Source: Enterobacter vonholyi
GTDB lineage: Bacteria; Pseudomonadota; Gammaproteobacteria; Enterobacterales; Enterobacteriaceae
Direction of reading: 5' to 3'
Length of the DNA stretch: 64,000 bases
Assembly: GCF_008364555.1 (NCBI RefSeq)
Contig: NZ_VTUC01000004.1
Coordinates: forward strand, 1 to 64,000
Shown here: one piece after another, positions 24,819-34,470 of the stretch
Numbering within the stretch: the stretch's first letter is position 1
Layout of the letters: every line of letters starts with the position of its first letter
Position numbers and translations under genes: made by a program
The notes under the pieces: generated by a model
Databases searched by the model: none
Told to the model about the DNA's origin: nothing
The model's input: only the letters and a program-made list of their open reading frames with translations

Positions 24819-26273
24819 TTAGCGGAACGGCGGCTCGTTGAAGGTGCGCAGCTTGCGGGAATGGAGCCTGTCACCTTCCGCCCGAAGCAGGTCGATAGCG
24901 CGAATGCCGATTTGCAGATGCTCTGAGATAGCCCCTTCGTAGAAACGGTTGGCCTGGCCGGGCAGCTTAATTTCGCCGTGCAGCGGCTTATCGGAGACGC
25001 ACAGCAGCGTGCCGTACGGAACGCGGAAGCGATAGCCCTGTGCGGCGATGGTGGCGCTCTCCATATCGATCGCCACCGCGCGGCTCAGGTTGAAGCGCAG
25101 CGCCGATGCGGAGTAACGCAGCTCCCAGTTGCGGTCATCCGTCGTGACGACCGTACCGGTGCGCAGCCGCTGCTTAACTTCTTCTCCCGGCATGCCGCTG
25201 ACCTCTTTGGTGGCGTCGTACAGCGCACGCTGCACTTCGGCGATGCTCGGGATTGGAATATCCGGCGGCAGCACCGCATCAAGCACGTGGTCATCGCGCA
25301 GATAGGCGTGGGCGAGCACGTAGTCGCCAATCAGCTGGCTTTCACGCAGGCCGCCGCAGTGACCAATCATCAGCCACACGTCCGGGCGCAGTACCGCCAG
25401 ATGGTCGCAGATGGTTTTGGCGTTTGACGGGCCGACGCCGATGTTGATCAGCGTAATGCCCTGACCGTCGGCGGTGATCAGGTGCCAGGCGGGCATCTGG
25501 TGTTTTTTCCACGCCAGATCGGAGATAGCCTGCTCGGGCGCTTCGGTCTCCGCGGTGATCCAGATCCCGCCCGCGCAGGAGAGCGCGATATACGGGCTTT
25601 CGGGGTCGAGGATCTGGCTGCAGCCCCAGCGGACAAATTCGTCAACGTAGCGGGTGTAGTTGGTAAAGAGCACGAACGGCTGGAAATGTTCGACTGGTGT
25701 ACCTGTGTAGTGGCGCAGGCGCGCCAGGGAGAAATCGACCCGGCGGGCGTCAAAGTGCGACAAAGGAGAAAATTCGGCCGGGTGATAAATCCCGTCCGCG
25801 GTCTCATCGCCAATCTGCGAAAGCTCGGTGGTCGGGAAGTGGCGGGTCAGCCCCGCGCTCATGGAGCGGTCAAGGGTTAACGCCGAACCGTCAATCACGT
25901 ACGGATAAGGGATCTCATGCTGCGAGGGCTCAACGGAAATGTGCGCGCCGTAATCCTGATACAACAGCGTAAGCTGTTCTTCAAGATACGGGCGGAACAG
26001 CGCAGGGCGGGTGACGGTGGTGCTGTAGCAGCCGGAGTGGGTAAAACGGGCGTAGGCGCGGGTTTTGGGATTACTGCTGGCGCTGCCGTCCCAGGTCACA
26101 GAGAGCGATGGATAAACAAAAAGGCCCTCGGTTCTGGCCTTTTGGTCGGGGAGTTTCCCTGTTTCGATATATTCGCTAATGGCGCTGCGCAGCGCGTTGA
26201 CGGACTGTTCATACAGCGCGTCGAGTTTTTCCAGCGCCTGAGCCGGGGTCAGGCTGGAGCCCTTATTATTCAT
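24819..26273 (-). CDS. amn: AMP nucleosidase
   Basis: Cytoplasmic enzyme that splits AMP to adenine and ribose 5-phosphate, tuning the adenylate pool. Exactly 484 residues, the same as E. coli Amn. The N-terminal regulatory domain is followed by a nucleoside-phosphorylase-like catalytic domain with INIGVGPSNAKT (about residues 276-287), LMIGHCGGLRESQ and the VAIDMESATIAAQGY motif holding the Met-Glu-Ser ribose-binding residues. Neighbour of shiA as in E. coli. Confidence 0.96.
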   Translation of the reverse strand: MNNKGSSLTPAQALEKLDALYEQSVNALRSAISEYIETGKLPDQKARTEGLFVYPSLSVTWDGSASSNPKTRAYARFTHSGCYSTTVTRPALFRPYLEEQLTLLYQDYGAHISVEPSQHEIPYPYVIDGSALTLDRSMSAGLTRHFPTTELSQIGDETADGIYHPAEFSPLSHFDARRVDFSLARLRHYTGTPVEHFQPFVLFTNYTRYVDEFVRWGCSQILDPESPYIALSCAGGIWITAETEAPEQAISDLAWKKHQMPAWHLITADGQGITLINIGVGPSNAKTICDHLAVLRPDVWLMIGHCGGLRESQLIGDYVLAHAYLRDDHVLDAVLPPDIPIPSIAEVQRALYDATKEVSGMPGEEVKQRLRTGTVVTTDDRNWELRYSASALRFNLSRAVAIDMESATIAAQGYRFRVPYGTLLCVSDKPLHGEIKLPGQANRFYEGAISEHLQIGIRAIDLLRAEGDRLHSRKLRTFNEPPFR

Positions 26274-26346
26274 CTCTGTCTCCTTGTTCCACAGGTGTGC
26301 GACTCTACCCGATAGTATGTCACACGCCTGTGAAACAAAAGTGAGA

Positions 26347-27660
26347 TCAGCGGTGGCTCGTCTCTTTCATCAGCAGCGCCGTTGCCGCCGACAGCAGGCA
26401 ACCGGCCAGAAGATAAATCGCCACGCTGTGCCAGTTGCCGCCGGAGAAGGTCACCAGCGCAGCGGCAATAAACGGCGTAAACCCGCCGCCAACCACGCTT
26501 GCGACCTGGTAGCCCACGCCCGCGCCGCTGTATCGGTAGCTGGCGCCGAACAGCTCGGTAAACATCGGCTGCTGCACGCAGACCACCATATCGTGAGCGA
26601 TGTTCGCGAGCATGATGGCAAAGAAAACAATCCAGAAAACAGACTGCGCCTCCAGCGCCATAAAGAACGGCCAGGCGCTGAGGGTCCCAATCAGCGCCCC
26701 GGTGATGTAAACGCGACGGCGGCCAAACCGGTCCGCCAGCCAGGCGAAGCAGGGGATGGTCAGACAGCTGATCCCGCCGACCAGCAGGCCAATATTCAGG
26801 AACAGTTCGCGCGGCAGGCCGAGATTCTGCGTCGAGTAGTTCAGGGCAAAGGCGGTGACGATATACATCGTCAGCAGCTCGCACAGGCGCAGGGCGATAA
26901 TTTTCAGAAAAGCGCCAGGGTGCCGGACAAGGGCTTCCATGACAGGAAGTCTTCTGTTAGCAGCCGGTTTTTCCTGCTGCTTTTCGAACTCTGCCGACTC
27001 CTCCATTCCGTTACGGATCCAAAGCGCGGCAATGACCAGCACGATGCTGAAGATGAACGGAATGCGCCAGCCCCAGCTCAGGAACTGCTCGTCGGTGGTG
27101 AGCTGGCTGATTAACGACACCAGCCCTGTGGAAAGCAACAGCCCTACGCCGTACCCGACCTGCACGCCGCTGCTGTAAAACGCTTTCTTATTTTTTGGCG
27201 CGCTCTCAACGGATAGCAGCGCCGCGCCGCCCCATTCGCCGCCCACGGCAAAGCCCTGAATAGCGCGTAATGTCACCAGCAGCACCGGTGCCCACCAGCC
27301 AATGGCGGAAAACGAAGGGAGAATGCCAATCAGCGCGGTGGCGATCCCCATCATCCAGACGGTGAGCATCAGCATGCGCTTGCGGCCGAGACGGTCGCCG
27401 AAGTGGCCGAAGATCACACCCCCCAGCGGGCGAAACAGAAAGCCAACGCCGAAGGTGGCAAACGCGGCGAGCGTGCCCATCGCAGGGCTGACCTGGGGGA
27501 AGAATTCGCGGTTAAACACCAGCGCGGCGGTAATGCCGTAAAGCAGAAAATCATACCAGTCGACGACGGCACCCGCGAAGCTGCCGAGTGCGGCGCGGCG
27601 GGCACGATTGAGCGAAGGGGTCTCCTCGTTGGGACGATCGGAGATGAGGGTGGAGTCCAT
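26347..27660 (-). CDS. shiA: Shikimate:H+ symporter
   Basis: MFS transporter of the metabolite:H+ symporter group, 437 residues, 12 predicted membrane segments. From memory it is nearly colinear with E. coli ShiA (438 residues). It has the RARRAALGSFAGAVVDWYDFLLYG opening split over helix 1, GHFGDRLGRKRML in loop 2-3 and LADRFGRRRVY in loop 8-9. It imports shikimate into the cytoplasm for the aromatic pathway. Located next to amn, as in E. coli. Confidence 0.95.
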   Translation of the reverse strand: MDSTLISDRPNEETPSLNRARRAALGSFAGAVVDWYDFLLYGITAALVFNREFFPQVSPAMGTLAAFATFGVGFLFRPLGGVIFGHFGDRLGRKRMLMLTVWMMGIATALIGILPSFSAIGWWAPVLLVTLRAIQGFAVGGEWGGAALLSVESAPKNKKAFYSSGVQVGYGVGLLLSTGLVSLISQLTTDEQFLSWGWRIPFIFSIVLVIAALWIRNGMEESAEFEKQQEKPAANRRLPVMEALVRHPGAFLKIIALRLCELLTMYIVTAFALNYSTQNLGLPRELFLNIGLLVGGISCLTIPCFAWLADRFGRRRVYITGALIGTLSAWPFFMALEAQSVFWIVFFAIMLANIAHDMVVCVQQPMFTELFGASYRYSGAGVGYQVASVVGGGFTPFIAAALVTFSGGNWHSVAIYLLAGCLLSAATALLMKETSHR

Positions 27661-27913
27661 AGTTGTCCTGTCCGTACTAATTTTTAATTATTGGTATAAG
27701 AAAAGGTCACTCACATTGCGCCGTCATATAAACGGAACCTATGAGACTACCGCGACAAAACGCCTGAGAAAACGTTTTTATCTTTCCTGAAGGTGCTGAA
27801 TAAATAAATTTCATCTTCGCCTGCAGCGAGATAATTGTGTCTTCTGGCTCCGTTACAGGCTGAATGGTTTACAGTAATAGTGACCGCGCGTGAGTTAAGC
27901 TGAGGGAATAACG

Positions 27914-28489
27914 ATGCAACGCACCTTTTCGGCATTCTGGATGATTCTGTTTTTATTCGTCGCACCGCTTCATGCGGAGCCCAACGTCTATGGTGAACAG
28001 CGTATCAGCGGCTGGTGGAACGCGCTCACTGACGATATTTCGCAAACCTGGGAGCAGCCTCAACGTTACGATCTGTACCTGCCGTTTCTGAGCTGGCACG
28101 CTCGCTTTATGTACGACAAAGAAAAAACCGATAAGTACAACGAAATGCCGTGGGGCGGTGGCCTGGGCGTTTCCCGCTATAACGAAGAGGGCAACTGGAG
28201 CGCGCTTTTCGCGATGATGTTCAAGGACTCGCACAACGAATGGCAGCCCGCGATGGGCTATGGCTGGGAGAAGGGCTGGTATCTGGATAATGCCAAAGAT
28301 TTCCGCCTTGGGCTCGGTGCTGCAGCGGGCATCACGGCGCGAGATGATTTTGCAAACTATATACCGCTACCCTTCATTTTCCCGCTGTTCTCTGCCGGCT
28401 ACAAGCGCGTTACCGTCCAGTTCACCTATATTCCTGGAACCTATAACAACGGCAACGTGCTTTTTGCCTGGCTGCGCTTAGGCTTTTAA
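27914..28489 (+). CDS. pagP: Lipid A palmitoyltransferase PagP
   Basis: Outer-membrane beta-barrel enzyme that moves palmitate from phospholipid to lipid A, protecting against cationic peptides. It has 191 residues with a signal peptide ending at Ala21. Catalytic residues are in place: His62 in FLSWHARF, Asp105 and Ser106 in [10 protein letters not shown]. It ends in Phe, as barrel proteins do. Its stop overlaps the end of the convergent acyltransferase gene by 4 bases. In other enterobacteria pagP is PhoP-activated; I could not read a convincing PhoP box in the 253-base upstream gap. Confidence 0.94.
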   Translation: MQRTFSAFWMILFLFVAPLHAEPNVYGEQRISGWWNALTDDISQTWEQPQRYDLYLPFLSWHARFMYDKEKTDKYNEMPWGGGLGVSRYNEEGNWSALFAMMFKDSHNEWQPAMGYGWEKGWYLDNAKDFRLGLGAAAGITARDDFANYIPLPFIFPLFSAGYKRVTVQFTYIPGTYNNGNVLFAWLRLGF

Positions 28490-29451
28490 AGGGTGATCAC
28501 CTTTTTTGCCACGGCGTTAGACAATACCAGCATGGAGAAGAGAACAGAGGTGACGAACGTAAGCACAATCAGCGCCAGCTTCATTCCGAGAGAGGTCATC
28601 GGTATCAGCGCCGTCAGCAGATGAAACACCGAGTAGTGCACAATATATACGCCGGTCATCGTTTTGCTGATGGCGGCCAGAATGGACTCCTTGAATTCAG
28701 CATTGCGGCGAAAGCGCACGCCGTTCGCCGCAATCACCAGGGCAATAATCAGGATGTAGATCTGCGAGCCGGTGAGAATAAAGGCGTTTCTGTCGGCCTT
28801 AAACAGGGCAAAAAAGAAGTGGCGCTCGTAAAACCAGGTGAAAAGATAGATAAACGGGATGGCGATAACCGCCGCCCTGACTACATTTTTGCGGCTTATC
28901 CACTCGGCGATTTTAGGGTCGCAGAAAAGTTGCCCCGTCAGATAAAACAGCAGCCACGTCCACAGCCGATACTGCGGTGAAAGAGAAAGGACGTGTGTTT
29001 CAGGATAAAGCGCCGATAGCAGATCGTAGCCGTAAGAAAAGAACAGCAGGGCAGCAATTACGCCGCTGAACAGCGCTCTTCGCTGGCTAAGCCACTCAAC
29101 CACCGGGTGGAAGGTGTAAATTACGACAAAGGCGAACACGAACCAGGGCTGGATTAAATACCCGCGCTGATAAGGTTCCCACAGGTAGTAGATCGTTATC
29201 CAGAACAGAAAAACAATCACCAGACTTTTAATTTTACCCAGCTGCCAGCGCGTGCCGTGCCGCGATTGTCCGTCGAGATAGCCCGACACCACAAAAAACA
29301 GCGGTGTGGCAATCGTCGAGATAAAGGTTAAAAACCCCAGGATCCAGTGATAGTCATAATCATAATGATCCCAGGTGTTGTAGATGGTAAAGAAGGTCAC
29401 CGCCGTCATACAGCCCAGCGTCTTGATAATGTTCAGCCCTGTCGCATTCAT
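28486..29451 (-). CDS. Acyltransferase-3 family membrane protein
   Basis: Integral membrane acyltransferase of the acyltransferase-3 family, 321 residues with about 9-10 hydrophobic segments. The opening [22 protein letters not shown] resembles the family's first helix but lacks the usual His just after it, so the catalytic site may be atypical. It is the last gene of the MFP-RND-acyltransferase operon (4-base overlap with the RND gene). It could acylate a surface glycan or small molecule; substrate unknown. Confidence 0.78.
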   Translation of the reverse strand: MNATGLNIIKTLGCMTAVTFFTIYNTWDHYDYDYHWILGFLTFISTIATPLFFVVSGYLDGQSRHGTRWQLGKIKSLVIVFLFWITIYYLWEPYQRGYLIQPWFVFAFVVIYTFHPVVEWLSQRRALFSGVIAALLFFSYGYDLLSALYPETHVLSLSPQYRLWTWLLFYLTGQLFCDPKIAEWISRKNVVRAAVIAIPFIYLFTWFYERHFFFALFKADRNAFILTGSQIYILIIALVIAANGVRFRRNAEFKESILAAISKTMTGVYIVHYSVFHLLTALIPMTSLGMKLALIVLTFVTSVLFSMLVLSNAVAKKVITL

Positions 29452-32400
29452 TGTTGTTTGGCTTCGTCCTTACGATGGAAACACGCGTAGATCACGGGGA
29501 GTACCAGCAGCGTCAGGATTGTAGCAAACCCCAGTCCAAACATAATCACAACGGCCATGCTCTGGAAGAAAACATCCAGCAGCAGCGGAGCCAGGCCAAG
29601 TACGGTAGTGAACGCGGTGAGCAGGATAGGGCGCAGGCGCGAGGTGGCGGCATAAACGATCGCGCGATGCTGATCCTTTTGCATTTTCTGCTGTTCAATC
29701 TCTTCAACCAGCACGATGCCGTTGCGGATGAGCATTCCGCTCAGGCTCAGCAGACCTATCAGCGCCATAAAGCCAAAGGGAATGCCGGTAATTAAAAATC
29801 CTGGCGTGACGCCAATCAGCGCCAGCGGTACGGTCAGCCAGATTGCGACGGCATTTTTTACAGAGCTGAACATCAGCACCGTAATGACAAACATCACCAG
29901 ATACCCGAGAGGCAGCGTAGTGAATAGCCCTTGCTGCGCTTCGCTGGAGTTTTCCGCATCGCCTCCCCACTCGATGCTGTAGCCGTGTGGCAGGGGAAGG
30001 GCATCCACTTGCGGCTTGACGCGGGCGAGAATATCGCCGGAGGTTTGCTGGCTCAGCGGGTCCGGGTCCGTCTGAACCGTCAGTACCCGCGAGCGGTCGC
30101 GTCGAAGGATGAGCGGATCTTCCCACTCCAGCGAGAAGCTGCTGACGACGTTACTCAGCGGGATATACTGCTGCCGCGCCTGGCTCCACACCAGCACGTT
30201 GTTCAGGTGACTGGCATCCAGCCTTTCACTTTCCGGGGGCCTCACCACCACGGGCAGCAGGTCGCTGCCTTCCCGATACAACCCCGCCCGGCTGCCGGAG
30301 AAATTCATTTCCAGCGCGTTGTCGACGTCCTGCTTATCCACGCCAAGCTCGCGTCCCAGCGCGGCGACGTACTGCGGACGGATCACCTTGCTGCGGTTTT
30401 GCCAGTCGTTTCGGACGCTCCCCGTGGCCGGGTCGCGCGCCAGAATATCGTCCACCTGGCTGGCAATCAGGCGCAGCCTGTCAGGATCCGGGCCTTTAAT
30501 ACGCACTTCAATGGCGCTGTCGCCGGAGGGTCCAAACATCACCCGCTTCGTGCTGGCGTTGACCTGCGGGTAGTTTCGCGCGATGTACTCATCCACGTAG
30601 CGCGTCAGAGCGGAGATGTTGCGCTGGTCATCCATGCGCACCATGATCTGCGCGTAGTTGCTGTACTGCCGCTGTCCGCTGTAGGTCAGAATAAAGCGCA
30701 TGCTCCCCTGACCGATGGTAGAGACGGTGGTTTCCACGCCGGGCTGGCCCGTGATGGTTTTCTCAATATCGCCGGTCATTTTCTCGGTCCATTTGATATC
30801 CGTCCCGTAGGGTAACCACAGGTCGACAAAGAAAATCGGCGTATTGGACGACGGGAAAAAGTTTTGCCGCACCGCGCCAAACCCCCAGACAGACGCGGCC
30901 AGCAGGGCGGCCATCACTACCAGCGTCGGTGCCTTATGGTGCAGCAGCGTGTTAAGCAGGCGCTGGTAGAGGCGGTAGAGACGTTTGTCGTAAGGATCTG
31001 ACTCGTCGGCGTTGTCCGGCGCGCTGTCGTTTTTAAACAACCACCACTTAATCAGCACCGGGGTGAGGGTGAGCGCCGAAAACCAGCTCAGCATCAGGGA
31101 AATCAGCAGCACCTGGAAAAGGGATTTACAGTATTCCCCGGTGGAATCCTGCGACAGCCCGATAGGCGCAAACGCCAGGATGGCGATCACCGTCGCCCCC
31201 AGCAGCGGCAGGGCGGAGCGGCGGATGATATTATTAACGGCGGTTAACAGCGGTGAGCCCTGCTGCCGGGCAATCAACACCCCTTCGACAATCACGATGG
31301 CGTTATCCACCAGCATGCTGAGGGCAATAATCAGCGCCCCGAGCGAGATCCGCTGCAGCTCAATGCCACAGAGATACATAATCAGCAGCGTACCCAGCAC
31401 GTTAAGGGCCAGAGAAACCGCGATGATTATCCCGCTGCGCACCCCCATAAAGATCAGCAGCACGCCGATGACGATCGCCAGCGCCATCAGGAAGTTAATA
31501 ATAAAACCGTTAACAGAGTGGCCCACTTCGGCTGCCTGATCGTAAAACAGGGCTATCTGTATGCCTGCCGGTTTTTCCGCCGACATCTGGTTTAGCTTCG
31601 CCTCCAGCGCGTGGCCCACGTCGATCACATTCACGCCGGGAATAAACGAGACGCCCATGGTGACGGCTTTTTTGCCGTTGGCATGGTAGATACTGGCCGG
31701 CGATTCGTTTAGCCCGCGCGACAGCGTGGCGATGTCCCGCAGACGCGTCGCCGCCCCGGTGCCGGAAGGCGTGATGATGAGATCCGCCAGTTCATCAAGA
31801 TTCTCGAATTCGCCGGTCGGGTGCAGACGAATGGATTCGCTGCCGGAAGTGATTTCTCCGGCGCTGGAAACGACGTTAAGTCTGCTGAGCAGAGCGGAAA
31901 GCTGGTTCAGCGTAATGCCGCGCGCGGCCATTTTGGTCAGAGAGATATCGATGTTGACCTGCTGGCTAATGGCCCCGCCGATGGCGACCTTCGCAACCCC
32001 GGGAACCAAAATTAACTCGCGGCGCAGCTGTTCCGCATATCTCACCAGTTCAGGATTACTGAATTCATCCCCGGAAATGGCGAAGAAGAAGCCGAATACG
32101 TCGCCGAAATCGTCATTTACAAAGGGCGTGACGACGCCGGGCGGAAACTGACGCGAGGCATCGCCCACGCGGCGGCGCAGTTCATCCCAAATCTGCGGCA
32201 GTTCGTTCGAGTGATAGCGTGACGCGATGTTAACGGTGATTTGCGACAGACCGTTTGAAGAGATAGAGCTCACGTTGTCCAGATAAGGCAGCTGCTGAAG
32301 GGCATTCTCCAGCGGAAGCGTCACCTCTTCTTCAACCTGCTGAGCGGATGCGCCGGGGTAGTGGGTGACCACCACTGCGGTTTTGATGGTAAAGGCGGGA

Positions 32401-32510
32401 TCTTCCAGCCTGCCGATATTTAACAGGGCGAAAATACCCCCGATGCCCAGCAGCAGAATCGTTAGCCAGACGCGAACGGGGTTATTAATAAATTGACGAG
32501 AAATATCCAT
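29448..32510 (-). CDS. RND-family efflux permease
   Basis: Inner-membrane proton-driven efflux pump of the HAE1-type RND superfamily, 1020 residues with 12 expected membrane helices and two large periplasmic loops. Helix 4 carries the Asp of LSMLVDNAIVIVEG, part of the proton relay; the second Asp usual in AcrB is Asn here. It overlaps the membrane-fusion gene by one base and the acyltransferase gene by 4 bases. No outer-membrane factor gene is adjacent, so TolC is the likely partner. Substrate unknown. Confidence 0.92.
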   Translation of the reverse strand: MDISRQFINNPVRVWLTILLLGIGGIFALLNIGRLEDPAFTIKTAVVVTHYPGASAQQVEEEVTLPLENALQQLPYLDNVSSISSNGLSQITVNIASRYHSNELPQIWDELRRRVGDASRQFPPGVVTPFVNDDFGDVFGFFFAISGDEFSNPELVRYAEQLRRELILVPGVAKVAIGGAISQQVNIDISLTKMAARGITLNQLSALLSRLNVVSSAGEITSGSESIRLHPTGEFENLDELADLIITPSGTGAATRLRDIATLSRGLNESPASIYHANGKKAVTMGVSFIPGVNVIDVGHALEAKLNQMSAEKPAGIQIALFYDQAAEVGHSVNGFIINFLMALAIVIGVLLIFMGVRSGIIIAVSLALNVLGTLLIMYLCGIELQRISLGALIIALSMLVDNAIVIVEGVLIARQQGSPLLTAVNNIIRRSALPLLGATVIAILAFAPIGLSQDSTGEYCKSLFQVLLISLMLSWFSALTLTPVLIKWWLFKNDSAPDNADESDPYDKRLYRLYQRLLNTLLHHKAPTLVVMAALLAASVWGFGAVRQNFFPSSNTPIFFVDLWLPYGTDIKWTEKMTGDIEKTITGQPGVETTVSTIGQGSMRFILTYSGQRQYSNYAQIMVRMDDQRNISALTRYVDEYIARNYPQVNASTKRVMFGPSGDSAIEVRIKGPDPDRLRLIASQVDDILARDPATGSVRNDWQNRSKVIRPQYVAALGRELGVDKQDVDNALEMNFSGSRAGLYREGSDLLPVVVRPPESERLDASHLNNVLVWSQARQQYIPLSNVVSSFSLEWEDPLILRRDRSRVLTVQTDPDPLSQQTSGDILARVKPQVDALPLPHGYSIEWGGDAENSSEAQQGLFTTLPLGYLVMFVITVLMFSSVKNAVAIWLTVPLALIGVTPGFLITGIPFGFMALIGLLSLSGMLIRNGIVLVEEIEQQKMQKDQHRAIVYAATSRLRPILLTAFTTVLGLAPLLLDVFFQSMAVVIMFGLGFATILTLLVLPVIYACFHRKDEAKQQ

Positions 32511-33595
32511 TACAGTCCCCGTTCACGCGTCCAGATACGCACCGGCTGGTTAGCATGGAGTTCCCCAACGCCTGCGGCAACCACGCGTTCGCCCGCTTTA
32601 AGCCCGCTGACGATCGTCACGCCTTCGCTACTCACTTGACCTACGCTGACCTTGCGGTCTTCAAGATGGAGCGCGTCGCCTTCTCCCGCCACGACCCAGA
32701 CGTGCGGCTCATTGCGCGGGCTGTTGTCCGGGTTAAAGACGGCCTCAACCGGTACGACCAGCGCCTGAGCGCCTGCGCCAGCAGGGAGGTTGGTTAAATT
32801 GATGGTCACAGTACCGCTTACGCCACCGACGGCGGGAAAATCATCTGGTCGCGGCATGGTCAGTATCACCTGCCAGGTCAGGGTATTGCTGTCGCTGCTG
32901 CCCGAGTGCTCTTTGTAGACGGCGGTAAATTCCCGATCCGGAATGGCGTTAATTCTTACCACGGGGCGATACTGCGCGTTGCGGATATCAAAGGTCTTAA
33001 ACAGGTTCTCAGGAATACTAAACACAACGTCCAGCAGGTCGGTGCGGGTTAACGTCGCGATAGGCTGACCGGCTGACACCACCTGATGGTTTCGGACATG
33101 TACGCTGGCCACCGTCCCGCTGAAGGGGGCGACGAGCGTCATCTGATTCAGCTCTTCTCGGGCAATCTGCAGCGCCGCATTCGCCGAATCGCGGTTCGCG
33201 CGCTGCACGTCCATTTCTGCTTTCGAAATCGCCTGGCGGCCCGCCAGCGTCTGGAAGCGATCGAATTGCCTCTGGGCCAGCGTCGCCGCCGTTTGTCTGT
33301 CGTTAACCCGCTGCTGGGCTTCACTGGCGTTCAGTCTGGCAAGCTGTTGCCCCTGTTTGATGGTTGCGCCCTGACGCACATCGAGCGCTTCAATTTGACC
33401 TGCGCGCTTGAAGGAAAGGTCTGTAGCATCGCCCGATTCAATGCGGGCGGGGAAAACGCGCTGCTGGGCATGACCGGGAACCGTCACCTCCGCCACTTTT
33501 ACCATCCTGGGCAGGGGGGACGCTTGCTTGGGTTTCGGGTCGCACGCCGTGAGCGTTAACAAAACGAACGGTAAAAGAGAGAGGTAGCGGTTCAC
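32510..33595 (-). CDS. RND membrane-fusion (adaptor) lipoprotein
   Basis: Periplasmic adaptor of the RND pump, 361 residues. Lipoprotein signal peptide with lipobox Leu-Thr-Ala-Cys (Cys18). The usual order follows: half lipoyl domain (AGQIEALDVRQGATIKQGQQLARL), helical hairpin (about residues 95-145), second lipoyl half (LVAPFSGTVASV), beta-barrel and membrane-proximal domains. First gene of the three-gene operon. Confidence 0.92.
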   Translation of the reverse strand: MNRYLSLLPFVLLTLTACDPKPKQASPLPRMVKVAEVTVPGHAQQRVFPARIESGDATDLSFKRAGQIEALDVRQGATIKQGQQLARLNASEAQQRVNDRQTAATLAQRQFDRFQTLAGRQAISKAEMDVQRANRDSANAALQIAREELNQMTLVAPFSGTVASVHVRNHQVVSAGQPIATLTRTDLLDVVFSIPENLFKTFDIRNAQYRPVVRINAIPDREFTAVYKEHSGSSDSNTLTWQVILTMPRPDDFPAVGGVSGTVTINLTNLPAGAGAQALVVPVEAVFNPDNSPRNEPHVWVVAGEGDALHLEDRKVSVGQVSSEGVTIVSGLKAGERVVAAGVGELHANQPVRIWTRERGL

Positions 33596-33652
33596 TGTAT
33601 TCCCCTAATAAATAACTGTTTTATTTATTCCATAACCTGGACAGGGGTGACA

Positions 33653-33763
33653 CTATTCAGCCAGAACAGTGACGACCATATAGGTAAATAAACCAATCGC
33701 CGTGCTGGCGATAATAGCAAGCGCGATAAACATACCCAGGCGGATCAGGCTTAAACCATACAT
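33653..33763 (-). CDS. 36-residue single-span membrane peptide
   Basis: Small protein with one hydrophobic span covering most of its length (about residues 10-33). The start at the second in-frame ATG is preferred because GGAGG lies 5-6 bases before it. It stands alone between the RND operon and the stress-protein gene. No family recognised; short membrane peptides like this often modulate a transporter, but no partner can be named. Confidence 0.6.
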   Translation of the reverse strand: MYGLSLIRLGMFIALAIIASTAIGLFTYMVVTVLAE

Positions 33764-33991
33764 AAATTCCTCCATGAGCCGGAAGCGGTGGCTGACTATG
33801 AGCATAGTCTGCGAAAAGATAAATGTTAAATAACCATTATCAGTGGGCAAGCGCTAAACCTGATATTCCTGTGCTACGTTTAATATCATCCATCTCTTTT
33901 TACCGTAACTGGCATTAAGGGCAACCCCCTGCATTTAATGCGTTTTTTTGCTTCATTCACTCTCGTGTTGGTTATAAAAAGGATGCTCGAT

Positions 33992-34423
33992 ATGTATAAA
34001 AACATTCTCGTTCCGGTGGATGTCTACGAGACAAGCCTGGCGGATAAAGCGTTGCAGCATGCACATTTTCTGGCGCAAAGTGCATCGGGTGACATTCATT
34101 TGCTGCACGTCATGCCCAAATTTTCAGCCGAACTGACGCGCGGTTTTATTTCAGATGCGCGCAAGATGGATGAATATATGATTAATAATTCGAAAGAAAA
34201 ACTGTCTGACCTGGTCAAAAAATTGAATCTGCCGGAAGATCGTGTTCATCTCCACGTTCGTAGCGGAAATGTTCGTGATGAGGTTATTAAGCTGGCGGAT
34301 GAACTTGCTGCTGGCGCGATTATTGTCGGCTCTCGAAATCCCAATATTCAAACCCATTTGTTAGGTTCGGAGGCGGCAAGTATTGTCCGTTACGCCCATG
34401 TTCCTGTTTTCGTTATTCGTTAA
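33992..34423 (+). CDS. Universal stress protein (UspF/UspG type)
   Basis: Cytoplasmic nucleotide-binding stress protein, 143 residues. Start at the ATG at 33992 (AAGGA upstream) gives the typical opening MYKNILVPVDV. The ATP-binding loop is GSRNPNIQTHLLGSEAASIVRYAHVPVFVIR (split as Gly-x2-x9-Gly-Ser motif, then VPVFVIR), as in UspF/UspG. It lies 47 bases before the P-type ATPase gene in the same direction; Usp-ATPase pairs are common and imply co-response to ionic or envelope stress. Confidence 0.9.
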   Translation: MYKNILVPVDVYETSLADKALQHAHFLAQSASGDIHLLHVMPKFSAELTRGFISDARKMDEYMINNSKEKLSDLVKKLNLPEDRVHLHVRSGNVRDEVIKLADELAAGAIIVGSRNPNIQTHLLGSEAASIVRYAHVPVFVIR

Positions 34424-34470
34424 TTACATGAAAGCAAGGTGATTTCTGAATAGAACCTGAGGAAGGAACG

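Noticed and set aside
26284..27114. Open frame of 276 codons on the plus strand
   Set aside because: Antisense of shiA, which is recognised along its full length.
27661..27913. PhoP box upstream of pagP
   Set aside because: Only single GTTTA-like half sites were found, not the direct repeat with 5-base spacing.
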